From the NCBI GenBank assembly GCA_022494885.1, contig JAGVSM010003675.1, positions 186,001-250,000 on the forward strand: DNA of 64,000 nt. The letters are read 5' to 3'. Positions 42,180 through 53,164 of this stretch are shown piece by piece. This DNA is from Micrasema longulum. Lineage: Eukaryota; Arthropoda; Insecta; Trichoptera; Brachycentridae. Under the pieces are notes generated by a model. That model worked only from the letters and a program-made list of their open reading frames with translations. It did no database searches and was not told the origin of the DNA. Each line of letters opens with the position of its first letter. The first letter of the stretch is position 1. The translations under genes were made by a program, and so were the position numbers.

Positions 42180-42710
42180 AAATCGTGCATTTAAATCCCC
42201 GAAGAAAGCAGGAGGTCCTAGATCCATCAACAATGTCAGGATCATTAAAAGGTCTAGCAAGGATCTCAATTAGAGCAAAAAGTCACAAAAAGAGCCACTT
42301 GTGCAAATGGGGCATCCTTTATACTAAATTGAATACATTCAAAAGGAGATGCAGAACTACTTTCTACATAAAAGCAGCACAGCGTTCCTTTCTCCCTCAT
42401 TCTACAACTTATTTCGAGGAATCTAATTATTTTTAGAGAAGTCGGGGCACAGTAAGAATTGTTTGTTCTACACCCCATTAGTTCTTTGTTCAAGATGTTA
42501 AGAGGGCCATACACAGTATGAACAAAAGATTAATACATTCAACAATATTTAAGGTTATATATACTACACTTCTGAACAATGTTTTATCTTTTATTTATTT
42601 ATATTTTATATCAATTTTGTTGTTGTTTATATACGTATGTTTTATATAACTTCTATGCATGCAAAAGCCTAATGGACGTGAGAAATGAATAAAATAAAAT
42701 AAATTTTTAA
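42180..42710 (+). mobile_element. possible LINE 3' end
   Basis: An 83-codon plus ORF (42185-42436; SHLCKWGILYTKLNTFKRRC) is followed by an AT-rich stretch ending TGCATGCAAAAGCCTAATGG and AATAAAATAAAATAAA, a typical retroposon 3' end. The protein is not recognised. On the other strand GDLNARFG resembles a LINE endonuclease motif, so orientation is uncertain. Confidence 0.3.
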
Positions 42711-42714
42711 AACA

Positions 42715-43320
42715 CATTAAACTTTTATTAATTAATTTTTAGCCATAGAGATACATTATTTTATTAATATCTTGATTTGTCTATTACGGTTTTATAATTT
42801 TCTCCCGATGGATTCATTAAGGCATCGTTTGTAAAAAGCCTTATTTGAGAATATTTTAATGTCTACAATATCATTATTACTCTAATCCTTCTGTCTATAT
42901 AAGTTTTGTCAAGAAAAAAAAAGAAATATGGATATTCAAACATTGGTGGAAAGTTGAATGCTCTACGTATTGAAGTAAGAAAAAATATTATTAATTTTAA
43001 TATTTATTAATTATACGTTCTTATTAATTTTAGGTTCCAGTAACGCAGACCAGAAACCAATCTCTATTTAACATTTTTAAACGTACCACTAAATCTTTTC
43101 AAAATGCATTTTAAAACAGAACCTGCAATATGTGTTATCATAAATTAAATTATATTTATATTAACTACATATCTTTAACTTCCTATAAAAACGAAATTTA
43201 AAAAAAAAACAAGTTATGATGTTGCACCTTGAATCCGCAGCCTATATTATGCAGGGTATGTGCAGTTCTGTATGTAGGAACATAATAAGTGTACACTGTA
43301 TGGTCAACTATAGTTGCATT
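42715..43320. other. AT-rich stretch, nothing recognised
   Basis: No feature was seen. Confidence 0.4.
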
Positions 43321-44040
43321 ATCTTTATCCATATAATTCTTCTGTACGTGAGATGTCACTGAACTCCTTCTAAACGGCTGATCCGATTTATTTGCGGTTT
43401 TCAGTGAAATGTAGATCTTTGCACTGTGCGTGTTTGTAAATATTAAATTTTTCAATCGAATCTGTAAAAAAAAAGTTAGAAGCATAAATCTTTCTATATC
43501 GATCTACCAGGATTGCATTCGACGAGAATGAACATATAAAATATGAATATAAAAATAAAAAAATCAGGATGTTGTTTTTTTTGTGTTTAAAAAGAGTTTG
43601 TTTTCGAATGTTTACAAACAACATTTGCCTTTTATGGACGTCAATCAGATTCTTTCCTGACATTCATTATAATATGTTCCCATTTATTTCTTTTGACTGG
43701 AATTTTGGTCAAACTTAAATAATATCATTTAAAATTCAATATTTTTTTAAAATCGCATTCATAAAGAAAGTGCACGTCTGTTGGTGAGAAGAGCGGAGTT
43801 TGACATTTGCAAAAATAATTTTATATTTAAAAACGAATTATTTTATGTTTTGGAATAAAACCAATAACAAGTACCTAGGTACCAACTTAAATTCAATATT
43901 TAAATATTGATAATTTTTAGTCTTGGAATTGAATCATTAACAAGTACCTAGGTACTAACTTTTCAATAAAAAGTTTTTTTACAAGCTTATAGCAGGCAAG
44001 CCAACGTTCAGGCAAGACAACGTCTGTCGTGTCCGTTAGT
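43321..44040 (-). mobile_element. 0.7-kb conserved non-autonomous element, copy 1
   Basis: Reading the minus strand it begins ACTAACGGACACGACAGACG, continues TTGTCTTGCCTGAACG and GGCTTGCCTGCTAT, and ends AAATAAATCGGATCAGCCGT ... TATGGATAAAGAT. The plus-strand element at 61089-61760 has the same start, end and middle. A start-only fragment is at 45588-45645. It contains a 73-bp-spaced direct repeat around GTACCTAGGTAC. The 91- and 95-codon ORFs on this strand are not protein-like. Confidence 0.65.
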
Positions 44041-44324
44041 ATATTATAATGTGCAACTGCGTGACCAATATTCAAAAGTAGATACGTATATTTTTAAAAA
44101 TATGTATAACATTTACATTTTTAGTAATATTATAAGTATGATTTATTATTTTATGTTGTGTATAATTTTTATGTGACACCTTTTTACAATGACAATATTA
44201 TGTGAAAGCTTCTAATTAGACTTTATGATATGTATTTATAATATAATGTATTAGAAAATGCATCTACATATTTATTAGATTAAGGAATATTTTAAAAATC
44301 AACAAATTTAAAATAGCTTAGCTT

Positions 44325-45025
44325 CCTCAATTGTACAATCATTGTTACAATATGGTATTGTAGGATGGGGTGGTGCATATGCCAATATATTAAACCCTCT
44401 TAAAATAGTACAATGATGAATTATTAAAGTAATTTTAAAGAAACCCTCAACAAAGTCTATATAACGTATTTAAGGTTCATACAGTAGACACTCTTTATAA
44501 AATAAATTCCACTATCCAAATTTATAAAGAAGAAAAAACAAAAGAATTTGAGGTGAATAAGTCACTCAGATACCAAAATAATATTAAAATTCTTAAATTC
44601 CACACAAGTCATGGTCAAAATAGCTTTGTCTTAAAAAGTGTAAAAAATTATAATAATCTCTCCAATGAACTAAAAACAATTATAAATAATATATCAATAA
44701 ATCAATTTAAAGTGAATCTAAAGATTTTTTTTGACCACGTGGAAAAACTGCGTTTAATGTTAATTAGTATGAATGTATTATTATTTTATGTTTTTTTCTT
44801 TATAAATTTGGTGTTTTTATTTTTTTTTCTTATGTACTCGTATTTTCAAAATTAAATAAACTCTTATAAATAAACAACTACAACAGTGTAAATCACTCTT
44901 TAAGCACCAGAGTAAGTCTCTTTTTTTGAAGAGTTACACTGATAACATTTACTAGATGTATAAAAGTAGATATGTATGGAACTTTTAAAAAACATGGACC
45001 TTTTATAAAATTTATTAATAAAAAT
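44325..45025 (+). mobile_element. CR1/Jockey-like LINE C-terminus and 3' UTR
   Basis: The plus strand reads QYGIVGWGGAYANILNPLKI, several stops, then KFHTSHGQNSFVLKSVKNYN and SINQFKVNLKIFFDHV, followed by a UTR down to AAATTTATTAATAAAAATAA. Protein end and UTR match 3045-3483 (minus). Confidence 0.7.
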
Positions 45026-45587
45026 AAAATAAAACAAAATTGGTTTGTGTACAAATTGTAATATTAGCTAACTTAAGAAATAAATCAAATTTATATTTTT
45101 TAAATCCGTTTAGACATTTGAACAAACTCGAAATATTGTAAATAAATAAGTTTAACATTTAATGGTCTCTTCCTGTGTATAGCCACCTTTGCATAAGAAT
45201 GCTGCACGAGACATATCGGTTCTACAATACATTCCTAAAAAAACATTCAGGAATTTGTTTAGAAACGACAATAATTTGTTTCACTCACCAGATAGGCGAC
45301 TAAACGACATTTTGTGACAAGGAAACCGGAATATCGCCTCGTTTGTCAGTTATTTCGTTTTTCGTTTTTCATTTGTTTTACTCAAAATTACGTTCGCCTA
45401 AAACATGCACACAGAACTGTATTCTTCATTGGCCTGGACACAGACTACATTTTTTTATTTAACTTTTTTTTATTTATTAAGGAAAAACAGTTGTTCTATA
45501 AGAATACAAAATATTTTATAAATTTACTAGTTTTATAAATTTTTACAAGTTTTATAAATTAACTTTTTTTAACAAGTTTTATAAATT

Positions 45588-45645
45588 AACTAGCGGACCC
45601 GACAGACGTTGTCCTGCCCGAACGTTGGTTTGCCTGCTATTAGCT
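45588..45645 (+). mobile_element. 0.7-kb element, start fragment
   Basis: ACTAGCGGACCCGACAGACG, TTGTCCTGCCCGAACG and TTTGCCTGCTATTAGC match the start of the elements at 43321-44040 and 61089-61760. The rest is missing. Confidence 0.6.
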
Positions 45646-45889
45646 AGTTAGACAAACATTTTTTTAGTAATTAAATACACACGTTATTAATTTTTGCCGT
45701 TTGTGAGCAATTTATTTATTCGTAATAAGGATTAGTTTTTCGTTTGATCTCTTCATGTGATTAGCTAAGAGGCCTCGCTGTGCTTAAATCAAAATCGTGC
45801 AAAAATCACCACTGAAAAGAAAAATGCCTGATTGTGTGTCGACGGACCAATTGTAAATATTCGTCGATAAAATTTTACATGCTTTTTTT

Positions 45890-46205
45890 GTGATGGCAAT
45901 GTGGAAGTCTAGGCATTTACAGGGCTGATGCCCAGAATTGGCTGGTTTAAGTGGCCACTTTACACACTGTAACATTCACCATTTTGCCTGTGTTTAAACA
46001 TCCATATTTCTTCTATTCTTCCACCTGTTTATTTTAGCGAAGTTAAAGAGCTTAAACCTTTATCGTTGTGAATAGATTCATCTGATCGAATCATTTCACA
46101 TACTTGGCAACGCCTGAAAATAATTTTCCGATTTTTAAGTTTCTTCTTGGACCAGATGGTTTTATCACAATATTTTGAGTTTGTTCAAATGTTTTTTTAA
46201 TATTT
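45890..46205. repeat. palindromic family, left arm, interior, inverted terminus
   Basis: GGAAGTCTAGGCATTTACAG, TTTAAGTGGCCACTTTACAC, GTTAAAGAGCTTAAACCTTT and CTTGGCAACGCCTGAAAAT end with ACAATATTTTGAGTTTGTTC. That is the usual terminus but inverted, so this copy supports a two-ended inverted-repeat structure. Confidence 0.7.
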
Positions 46206-46209
46206 TTAC

Positions 46210-46660
46210 TGTTTATTTACTCTTTATTCTTTATTTGGATAACCAATAGCCATACTTATCTTTTATAAATTACAAAAAAGCCAATTACAGGTTTTCACAA
46301 GTAGCATCACAGTAAGTTAAAAAATTTTCTCGAACATAAAATGAACAGTCTTCCAATTCGGTCCCTCAATGCCGAGGATCGTGATCACTGTGAACACTTC
46401 TTATTGGTCTGTTTCACTGTAATGTAAATCAAAAATAAAATAAAAAACACTACAAATTATTTCGAAAGCAAACGCCGCATATCATTATGATTATTCGCAA
46501 ATAAATCGATGTTTAATGATTTTGTGAGTACATTTAAATTATCAAAAGTTCGCAATAAATATGAATTTATGAAGAAGGTTATTCCTTATTACTTTGGAAG
46601 GAACATTAATAGAGAGTTTGCATAGTACATAGATTATGACAGTCTAAGAAACACTTTTCC
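46210..46660. other. AT-rich stretch, nothing recognised
   Basis: No feature was seen. Confidence 0.4.
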
Positions 46661-46661
46661 A

Positions 46662-46940
46662 AAGGTCATAAGCCCTGTAAATGCCTAGACTTCCATATCC
46701 CTTCTCGAAAATGTTTTCCGTCCCTGTTGTAAATTGATGAATTTAATTAATTCTCGTACATATATGTACATAATGTATAAATTATCCGTAATAATAATAA
46801 CACGATAGATAGAATTCTAGAGAAATAATATGCTAGTGTGGGGTACCGGGGTCCCGACCAGTTAATCTTAACAACTCAAGGGGGTGAAATCCAGCCTTTG
46901 TTCTGCAAGCACATGGACAAACTCAAAATATTGTTATTTT
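46662..46940. repeat. palindromic family, right arm and terminus with inserted DNA
   Basis: AAGGTCATAAGCCCTGTAAA and ATGTTTTCCGTCCCTGTTGT are parted from AACTCAAGGGGGTGAAATCC and ATGGACAAACTCAAAATATT by about 120 unrelated bases. Confidence 0.6.
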
Positions 46941-47118
46941 TATGTGCTTCTATTTTATTTATTTATGAAGATATCTTATCATACATACATTTTTTTTTCA
47001 CTTTGCCCAGCTAACAAGGGTACATACCCATTCCAAGCTAGGCAATTACATTTTAACACATTATAATAATTTACAAGTTAATATAAAGAACAGATAAACA
47101 AAATATAAACTTACTCGT

Positions 47119-47705
47119 ATATATATATATTTGTTTGGATAATTTATATGGCGCCATTTTTGTGAAAATCACCTTAAGGGCGCTGTACAGTAAATAAATA
47201 TCCCAGCACGTCTTGTAGCTACAGAGCGCATGGACGGTTGGGATTCTAGTTCCTCATCCCGCGGCGGCCTCCGTGGTGTAGTGGTCAAGACGCTTGACTC
47301 ACGCACGGAAGGTTCCGGGTTCGATTCCCGGTGAGAACACAAAAATAAAATGTGATTTTTCTCAAGCCTGGGTGCTCTGTGATGTAGTTCACCAGTGTAA
47401 TTAGGCCTCCTGGCCTGTTATGGTGCAAAAAAAAATATGTAAAAAAAAAATGATTTAAAAAATCCCCAATTATGATATATAGGAGCTAGATAACAGCACG
47501 TCTTGCAGTTACAGAGCGCATGGACAGTAAGAAATCTAGCCCCTATTTACATTTTTTTTATTTATTTTATTTGCCAGTGAAGTTTCGAGTGATATTTTAA
47601 AAAACAAAATAAAAAGCAAATTTTTAAGAATATAAGTTCGACAACAACAAGTCTTGCAGCTACTGTGCGCATAGACGGTTGAAACTCTAGACCCCATTTA
47701 CTAAA
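47119..47705 (-). mobile_element. modular retroposon, 5'-truncated, carrying SINE-B
   Basis: On the minus strand modules occur at about 47677, 47526 and 47236; then come the hairpin (47151-47183) and a (TA)n tail (47119-47130). The most 5' module is missing. SINE-B (47263-47435) lies between modules 3 and 4; removing it restores the roughly 105-110-bp spacing of the complete copies. Confidence 0.7.
47263..47435 (+). mobile_element. SINE-B, full length
   Basis: Head GGCGGCCTCCGTGGTGTAGT with GGTTCCGGGTTCGATTCCCG, body TTTTTCTCAAGCCTGGGTGC, end GGCCTCCTGGCCTG and A-rich tail. Almost identical to 17754-17928. Confidence 0.85.
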
Positions 47706-48279
47706 TTTAGATATTTGATAACATTTATATATTATGATAACATATTGATACGTATACACGTATTGATACAAGTATAAACATATATAAATATAAACATATA
47801 CACATACACACACACAAACATACATATTCCCATGCGCATACATACGTAAAACATGGCCAATTTATTTAATATATGCGAAACATAATGATTACCATTTGTA
47901 TTTTTTTAATTAAAAAAAAAATATATATATTTTTAACATCCAATGGTATTTATATTTTCTTAATAGATTTAAAAAATGGGTACTACCGGTCTTTTTGTCG
48001 ACGCATTAGTTTGGCTCGTGGGCTTTAATTAGGTGGAGTTATTTTCTCCCCATAGAAACGTATCTTCTTTTTGAACCTGCCATAGTAGAAATGATCTGTT
48101 TTGGCGGATGTGAGTCCCCGGACGGATATGCTTGTTTTCCGTAGCATTGGGCCATTGAAGATGGATTCATTATTACGCCGAAACGCCACGCTTCTCAAAC
48201 GTTTACTGTACAAACTATAAGTCTTACTTCTTGACTCTAAATTCTGCCTCTATTGGGTTTCCCTGCCATTGCCGTTAGT

Positions 48280-48600
48280 ACTTTCATCTCTGACGTTCTG
48301 AGCAGTTATTTGGTTTTTCTATTTAGTTTTTCTACTTGGTTTTTCGTATTTTTTATTTTCTCTCTATCTATCCTCGCCTCTGTTGTTTACACCACAATTT
48401 GGTCTGACACACGTTTTGTATATCTGAATTATGTTTTCAATAATCATGTGTTCATTGTACCATACGACATTTCTTAGCCATCCAGATGTTTACTAACTGA
48501 GATGGATATGTTCTCATCATCACTATGGCAGCATCATCTGCATGGGATGTGATGTTAATGACCTTATCTCCTTTAGAAGATTCACTACTTTCGTTTATTT
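48280..48600 (-). mobile_element. LINE RT remnant
   Basis: The minus strand reads INITSHADDAAIVMMRTYPS (RT active-site-like ADD), then in another frame IENIIQIYKTCVRPNCGVNN. Two frames are needed, so it is broken. The unrecognised 62-codon minus ORF at 48025-48213 lies just downstream and may or may not belong to it. Confidence 0.5.
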
Positions 48601-49097
48601 TTAAAAACGTTTTTTAAGTATATATATTCTGCTTGTGTAAGAAAAGGTTTTAGGCGAATATATTGTTGTTGTATATTTAGTTATAAAGGTGCTAAACTTG
48701 CTTTGTTTTTTGTTGTTCTCAATATGTGTTATTTTCTAAATGCTAATATTATTTATGTCCCGAATTGAGTTGTTGTAACTCCTGGGAATGTAATTCAACG
48801 TATTATACCTGTAAAATACTTTGTGTTATATAATTTATAAATAAAAAAAAGTGATCGAAAATCCTTCCATTTGTGAAATAACTGTTACTGACTGTCAAAC
48901 CTTAAAAATGTGTAATAGGTACTGTAACAACGTGATACTTTCAAATATTTGACCTACAACACTTAACCATCTTTTCACAAAATAAATATTTTTAATTTAT
49001 ATCAATTTCAACACTATTGTAATGAAAAGAACAAGACGACAAAACGAATGGAAAAATACAATAAATAAGTCTAAAATGTATTTTCTGTCATTATTTT

Positions 49098-49215
49098 ACT
49101 ACTACTACTACTACCATCACGCCATTTCCCCGTAAGGGTAGGCAGAGATAATGGACCGCCACATACGTCAATCCTGACTTAGTTTCTTCAACATTCATAC
49201 ATCTCGTTATACATG
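49098..49215 (-). mobile_element. LINE 3' end with (TAG)n tail
   Basis: The minus strand ends GGGAAATGGCGTGATGG followed by about five TAG units. The body is the same family as 55530-55943. Confidence 0.65.
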
Positions 49216-49254
49216 ACTTTTTGACGTTCAATAAAAAAAAATTGATGATATCCC

Positions 49255-49540
49255 CAACATAATAAACAATAATAAGCTAGACGTTCTTGCGTTAACGGAA
49301 ACTTGGCACGAAGATCACAATTCTGTCACTATAAAACTGCTCCGAAGTAAGGGTTTTAATGTTCGAAGAGGCACAAAAACCGCCCATTGAAAACGTCCAT
49401 GGGAAAAATAATGTTACATGGACGAATCACGGTGGAATTGTTGTTCTAACCAAAGCTCAACTTAAATTAGCAAAAAATAAAATTCCACTTTACACAACTT
49501 TTAAATGCACTGCCTGTAGGTACGTAGGTGTTACGTAAAA
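49255..49540 (+). mobile_element. LINE APE-endonuclease remnant
   Basis: The plus strand reads NNNKLDVLALTETWHEDHNS (the 'T-E-T-W' motif with a catalytic Glu), then after a stop and frameshift VTWTNHGGIVVLTKAQLKLA and FKCTACRYVGVT. This is the N-terminal endonuclease layout of LINE ORF2. No RT follows. Confidence 0.6.
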
Positions 49541-49544
49541 GCAT

Positions 49545-50285
49545 TATGAAGCAAAGTTTTGTAAGTATACTTAATCATGTTTTATCTTAAGAGGAAGCGT
49601 GGTCTGACTTTTCTTCGTACAAACGTATTCCCGTATTTTCACCCTGGATTATGGCACTTGATCAGTGATAGTTACGTACTATAAATATTTAAATAATGTA
49701 GGAATCACGCAAGAATAAAACGTATATTATATGAGTTTTATTTATAAATAAAAATATTTAAAAAAACTTTGAGTGGCTCTTTTGTAAAGTTGCTTCATGT
49801 CGCTTGGTACCTTTTTCTTTCCAGCGTCGATACAATTTTGAATGTAGACAAATATATGAAATGATACTATTTTTTCAAGTGACTCCCAGATTGATATTCA
49901 CCGTGGAAAAAAATATATGTGTCAGAAAGAGAGAACATTATTATGAAGTTATCTCGAGCGAATAGATTATAAGCTGTTGAAAAATACATTTGTCCTCTTC
50001 TCGCTCAAGAGGTGAAGTAGGAAAATTATTTATAATATTTTTAATCTAGCGGTACATTAGGGTGAGAATTGCTTCCGCTGCTTGATGAGTAGATGAAAGG
50101 TGAAAGGCGGAAGGTAAAAGAATTCGGTAGGGAAGTAAACTTCCTTCTCCAGTTTGGATTCTTCAAATGTTTTAACATATTGACGGTCATTGAAATAACG
50201 CTTACATCATGTTTGTAGAATGTACATGGCATAGAAAGTAGAAAGGTACCGGTCATCGCGCACCGGTACAAATTTTGATTTTATG
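49545..50285. other. no recognised gene
   Basis: A 76-codon minus ORF at 50041-50271 has mixed composition but no recognised domain. Confidence 0.35.
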
Positions 50286-50290
50286 TGTAC

Positions 50291-50339
50291 ATCTTCATTA
50301 CCTTTCCGCACCTAATGGTGCATAGGTCACTGTATTAGT
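50291..50339 (-). mobile_element. SINE-A tail fragment
   Basis: The minus strand has the SINE-A end (GCACCATTAGGTGCGGAAAG) only. Confidence 0.55.
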
Positions 50340-50824
50340 AGGTAGTAATGTTATTGTTTATTTTAGCATAAAAATGTCTGCTTTGAAACAGGTTGTAAAA
50401 TATTTTATTGGTCCAATTTTCTCCATTTTCAAACGGACACGGAAATATTGGTCGGGTGTTTTTAACTCGATAGGCACTCTCAATTAAAAATCCTAAAAAG
50501 GGAAATATAATGGACAAATATAATGATAATATAATGATAAAATAATGATATCACGCCCAGCGTCCGAACAGGCTGGGTGTGAAATATAGTTCATCTCTCC
50601 AACTTTAGTTAAAATTTCTAAAATATGTGTTTAAATGTTATAAACATTGAGTTAAGTCGCTATGCTATAAACAAAGAGTGAGAAGAAAGATAATTAATTT
50701 AAATAATTGTTTTATACACGTTATTTTATTTAAGGCTTTGTTCTGAACAAAACATACTAAAAAGCTACAAACTCTCGTGATTTTAAAACTGTACTTCTGT
50801 TAAAACTGTTCAAAAATTTCACAG

Positions 50825-50870
50825 TTTTCCCTGAAGATGGCTCCTGCAATGGTAGCCGAAACGTCGGATC
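50825..50870 (+). ncRNA. hammerhead-ribozyme-like motif
   Basis: CTGAAGA (50831-50837, fits CUGANGA) is followed by GGCT (50839-50842), an 11-base loop and AGCC (50854-50857), then GAAAC and GTC (50858-50865). CC before the first box pairs with GG after GTC. Such motifs with a minimal ACGT stem are known from Penelope-like elements and act as dimers. One extra T (50838) before stem II departs from the consensus, so activity is uncertain. Confidence 0.35.
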
Positions 50871-50959
50871 AAATCCAACATACACGGTATCACCCAAAAA
50901 AGATACATAATATTGATAATATTGTTCAAAAATGTGTTTATATGTGAAGATCAAGTTCC

Positions 50960-51530
50960 GAAATTTAACTATTAATTTTGAAAGAATTTCTGTATAATAT
51001 AGTGCTACCTATCTACGTTCATTTAAAAATGTAAATGACACATTTTTCGTGTATCACGTAAAATGACTTAAATATCAAAAGTAATACACAAGTTTATCTG
51101 ACATCTTAATCAAAAGAAAATAATAATAATCAGAAATTTTAAGCGGGAAACCTGCGTCTAATAATAACAAACAAAATCGACAAGAAGCGGATTGATCCCT
51201 TGGTACCTACACTGCGCACATAGATGCTCAAATACTATCATCTCCCGGGGAACAACCAAATGTGAACCAAACGTTTTTACAGTTATGTACTAGGAAAAGG
51301 ACAATAGACCTTGTAAAGTACATACCTAAAACAGGGACCCTTCGGGGTATCGTCAATCATCTTGTTAACCTTAACAAAAATTTAAGGAATGCTGTCGTTG
51401 TTTAGTTTTTTATCGTTTACTTTATGTGCTATTACATGTTCACTTAATTGCCAAACTTACTAGTTTTTTGCTCGATGTGTTATTATTGTGTTTTTTTTTT
51501 GTAAACTTTTTAAATCATTCTTATGTTGCT
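50960..51530. other. no recognised gene
   Basis: A GC-richer patch near 51180-51340 (CTTGGTACCTACACTGCGCA) is not matched elsewhere. Confidence 0.35.
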
Positions 51531-51534
51531 GAAA

Positions 51535-52024
51535 TTCCACTCGTCGATGCGCTTTGTAGCTGCAAGACTTTTTGTGATGTTAGCTATCATATTATATTAA
51601 GTGTATTATGTATATGTTATCAAATATCTAAATTTAGTAAATGAGGTCTAGAATTCCAACCGTCCATGCGCTCAATAGCTGCAAGACTTGTTGTAATCGA
51701 ACTTCTATTTTTATAAATTTGTTTTTTATTTCGTTTTAACTCTAAACTTCATTGTCAAATAAAATTTGAAAAAAATGTAAATAGGGGCTAGATTTCTTAC
51801 TGCCCATGCGCTCCGTAGCTGCAAGACGTGCTGTAATTTAGCTCCTATATATCATAATTTATATATATATATATATTATAATTGGAGACTAGGAACTAGA
51901 ATCCCAACCGTCCATGCGCTCTGTAGCTGTAAGACGTGCTGAGATATTTATTTATTGTACAGCACCCTGTTGGTGGTTTTCACAAAAATGGCGCTGTATA
52001 GATTATCGAAACATTTATATATAT
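51535..52024 (+). mobile_element. modular retroposon, complete copy 2
   Basis: Modules start at about 51542, 51661, 51800 and 51909, each near CGTCCATGCGCTCTGTAGCT. The hairpin (AGCACC 51961 with GGCGCT 51990-51995) and a TA-rich tail follow. Spacing matches 39893-40380. Confidence 0.75.
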
Positions 52025-52028
52025 AAGC

Positions 52029-52245
52029 CTGCTACAAATTGTAGTGGTTACCCTGCCTTGCTTGGGGTCCCGGGTTCGATCCTCCGGAAGGCCCACATGT
52101 AATATTAATTAAACAGGTGGTTTCATGTTGTTTCTGGACTGCGCCTGAAGCTTCATTCTGTAACAGATGATCGAGATACAATGCATTTGGTGTACCGATG
52201 CAGTATCCTATGCACCATTAGATGTGGATAATGGGTATGATGAAG
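52029..52245 (+). mobile_element. SINE-A body with a different tRNA-like head
   Basis: The head GTAGTGGTTACCCTGCCTTG with GTCCCGGGTTCGATCCTCCG differs from the other SINE-A heads. The body (TTTCTGGACTGCGCCTGAAG) and tail (TGGTGTACCGATGCAGTATC, GCACCATTAGATGTGG) are SINE-A. Confidence 0.6.
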
Positions 52246-52389
52246 ATACTTTTATTGTAGATGATTTTATGAAAATACTTAGTAAAATTAACACAATCGT
52301 TCGAATGTTATTTCACTTATTAATAAGAAACATTATTTTATTAAAATTCAATAGAATAAACATCAAGAAAGCGTGTTTTTTTAAATTTA

Positions 52390-53160
52390 TTTTATATATG
52401 AATATTGCACTGCTATCTGGTCTCCTGTTTATAAATTAAATATTAATAGAATCGAGAATGTTCAAAAAAAATTCCTGAAAAAACTAGAATACAAATTTCA
52501 TTTGCATTTTCCAAATTATTTAGCTTCATTAAAATTTTATAACCTTGTTTCATTAGCACACAGAAGAGATATGTTTGATCAGATCCTGCTTTATAAAATT
52601 GTCAATAATAAATTCGATTCCCCGGAACTCATTAATCTACTTGCTTACCGTGTCCCCTCCAGGCCAACTAGACTCTCTGATATTTTCTATATTCGTAAAC
52701 TTAAAACTAATCATCGGAAACATTCTACAATCCCTCGTATATGTGAAACATTTAACAAAAAATTTAATAGTCTTGATATATTTAACACTCCATACAATAT
52801 GTACAGAAGAGAATTAATAGGCTTGATTTATGCTCTTCATTCATAATTCGTTTAATCAATAAATCAAATGCAATTTTCCACTCTCACTTTCCTTCAATCA
52901 TCCTTTATCATCAATTTCCTTCTTTTCCTTTCCACTATCTCCTTGTTTTGTCCATATTTATCTTATTTTAATATATAGTATATTTATTATTTATATAGTT
53001 TAAACTTCAAACCGTCGTCGCTTTATTACAATATTATTTAGTGAATACATATAATTGGATGGCAGGCCCTACTATGTTTAAATTTTATATATATATATTT
53101 TTTTTAAATATTCATTTAACCTGTACATCTGTTTGTATTCGAAATAAATAAAATATAATA
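52390..53160 (+). mobile_element. CR1/Jockey-like LINE C-terminus and 3' UTR
   Basis: A 114-codon frame contains FHLHFPNYLASLKFYNLVSL, AHRRDMFDQILLYKIVNNKF and YRVPSRPTRLSDIFYIRK, the usual LINE C-terminal layout. Just upstream SPVYKLNINRIENVQKKFL is in another frame. The 3' end is GAAATAAATAAAATAT. The C-terminal ORF is unusually intact. Confidence 0.7.
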
Positions 53161-53164
53161 TTAT

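Noticed and set aside
42024..42269. LINE endonuclease on the minus strand (GDLNARFG)
   Set aside because: One motif only, with no supporting blocks on either side. It may be chance next to a retroposon 3' end.
48253..48477. 74-codon plus ORF as a membrane protein
   Set aside because: Antisense to the LINE RT remnant; its hydrophobicity comes from T-rich DNA.
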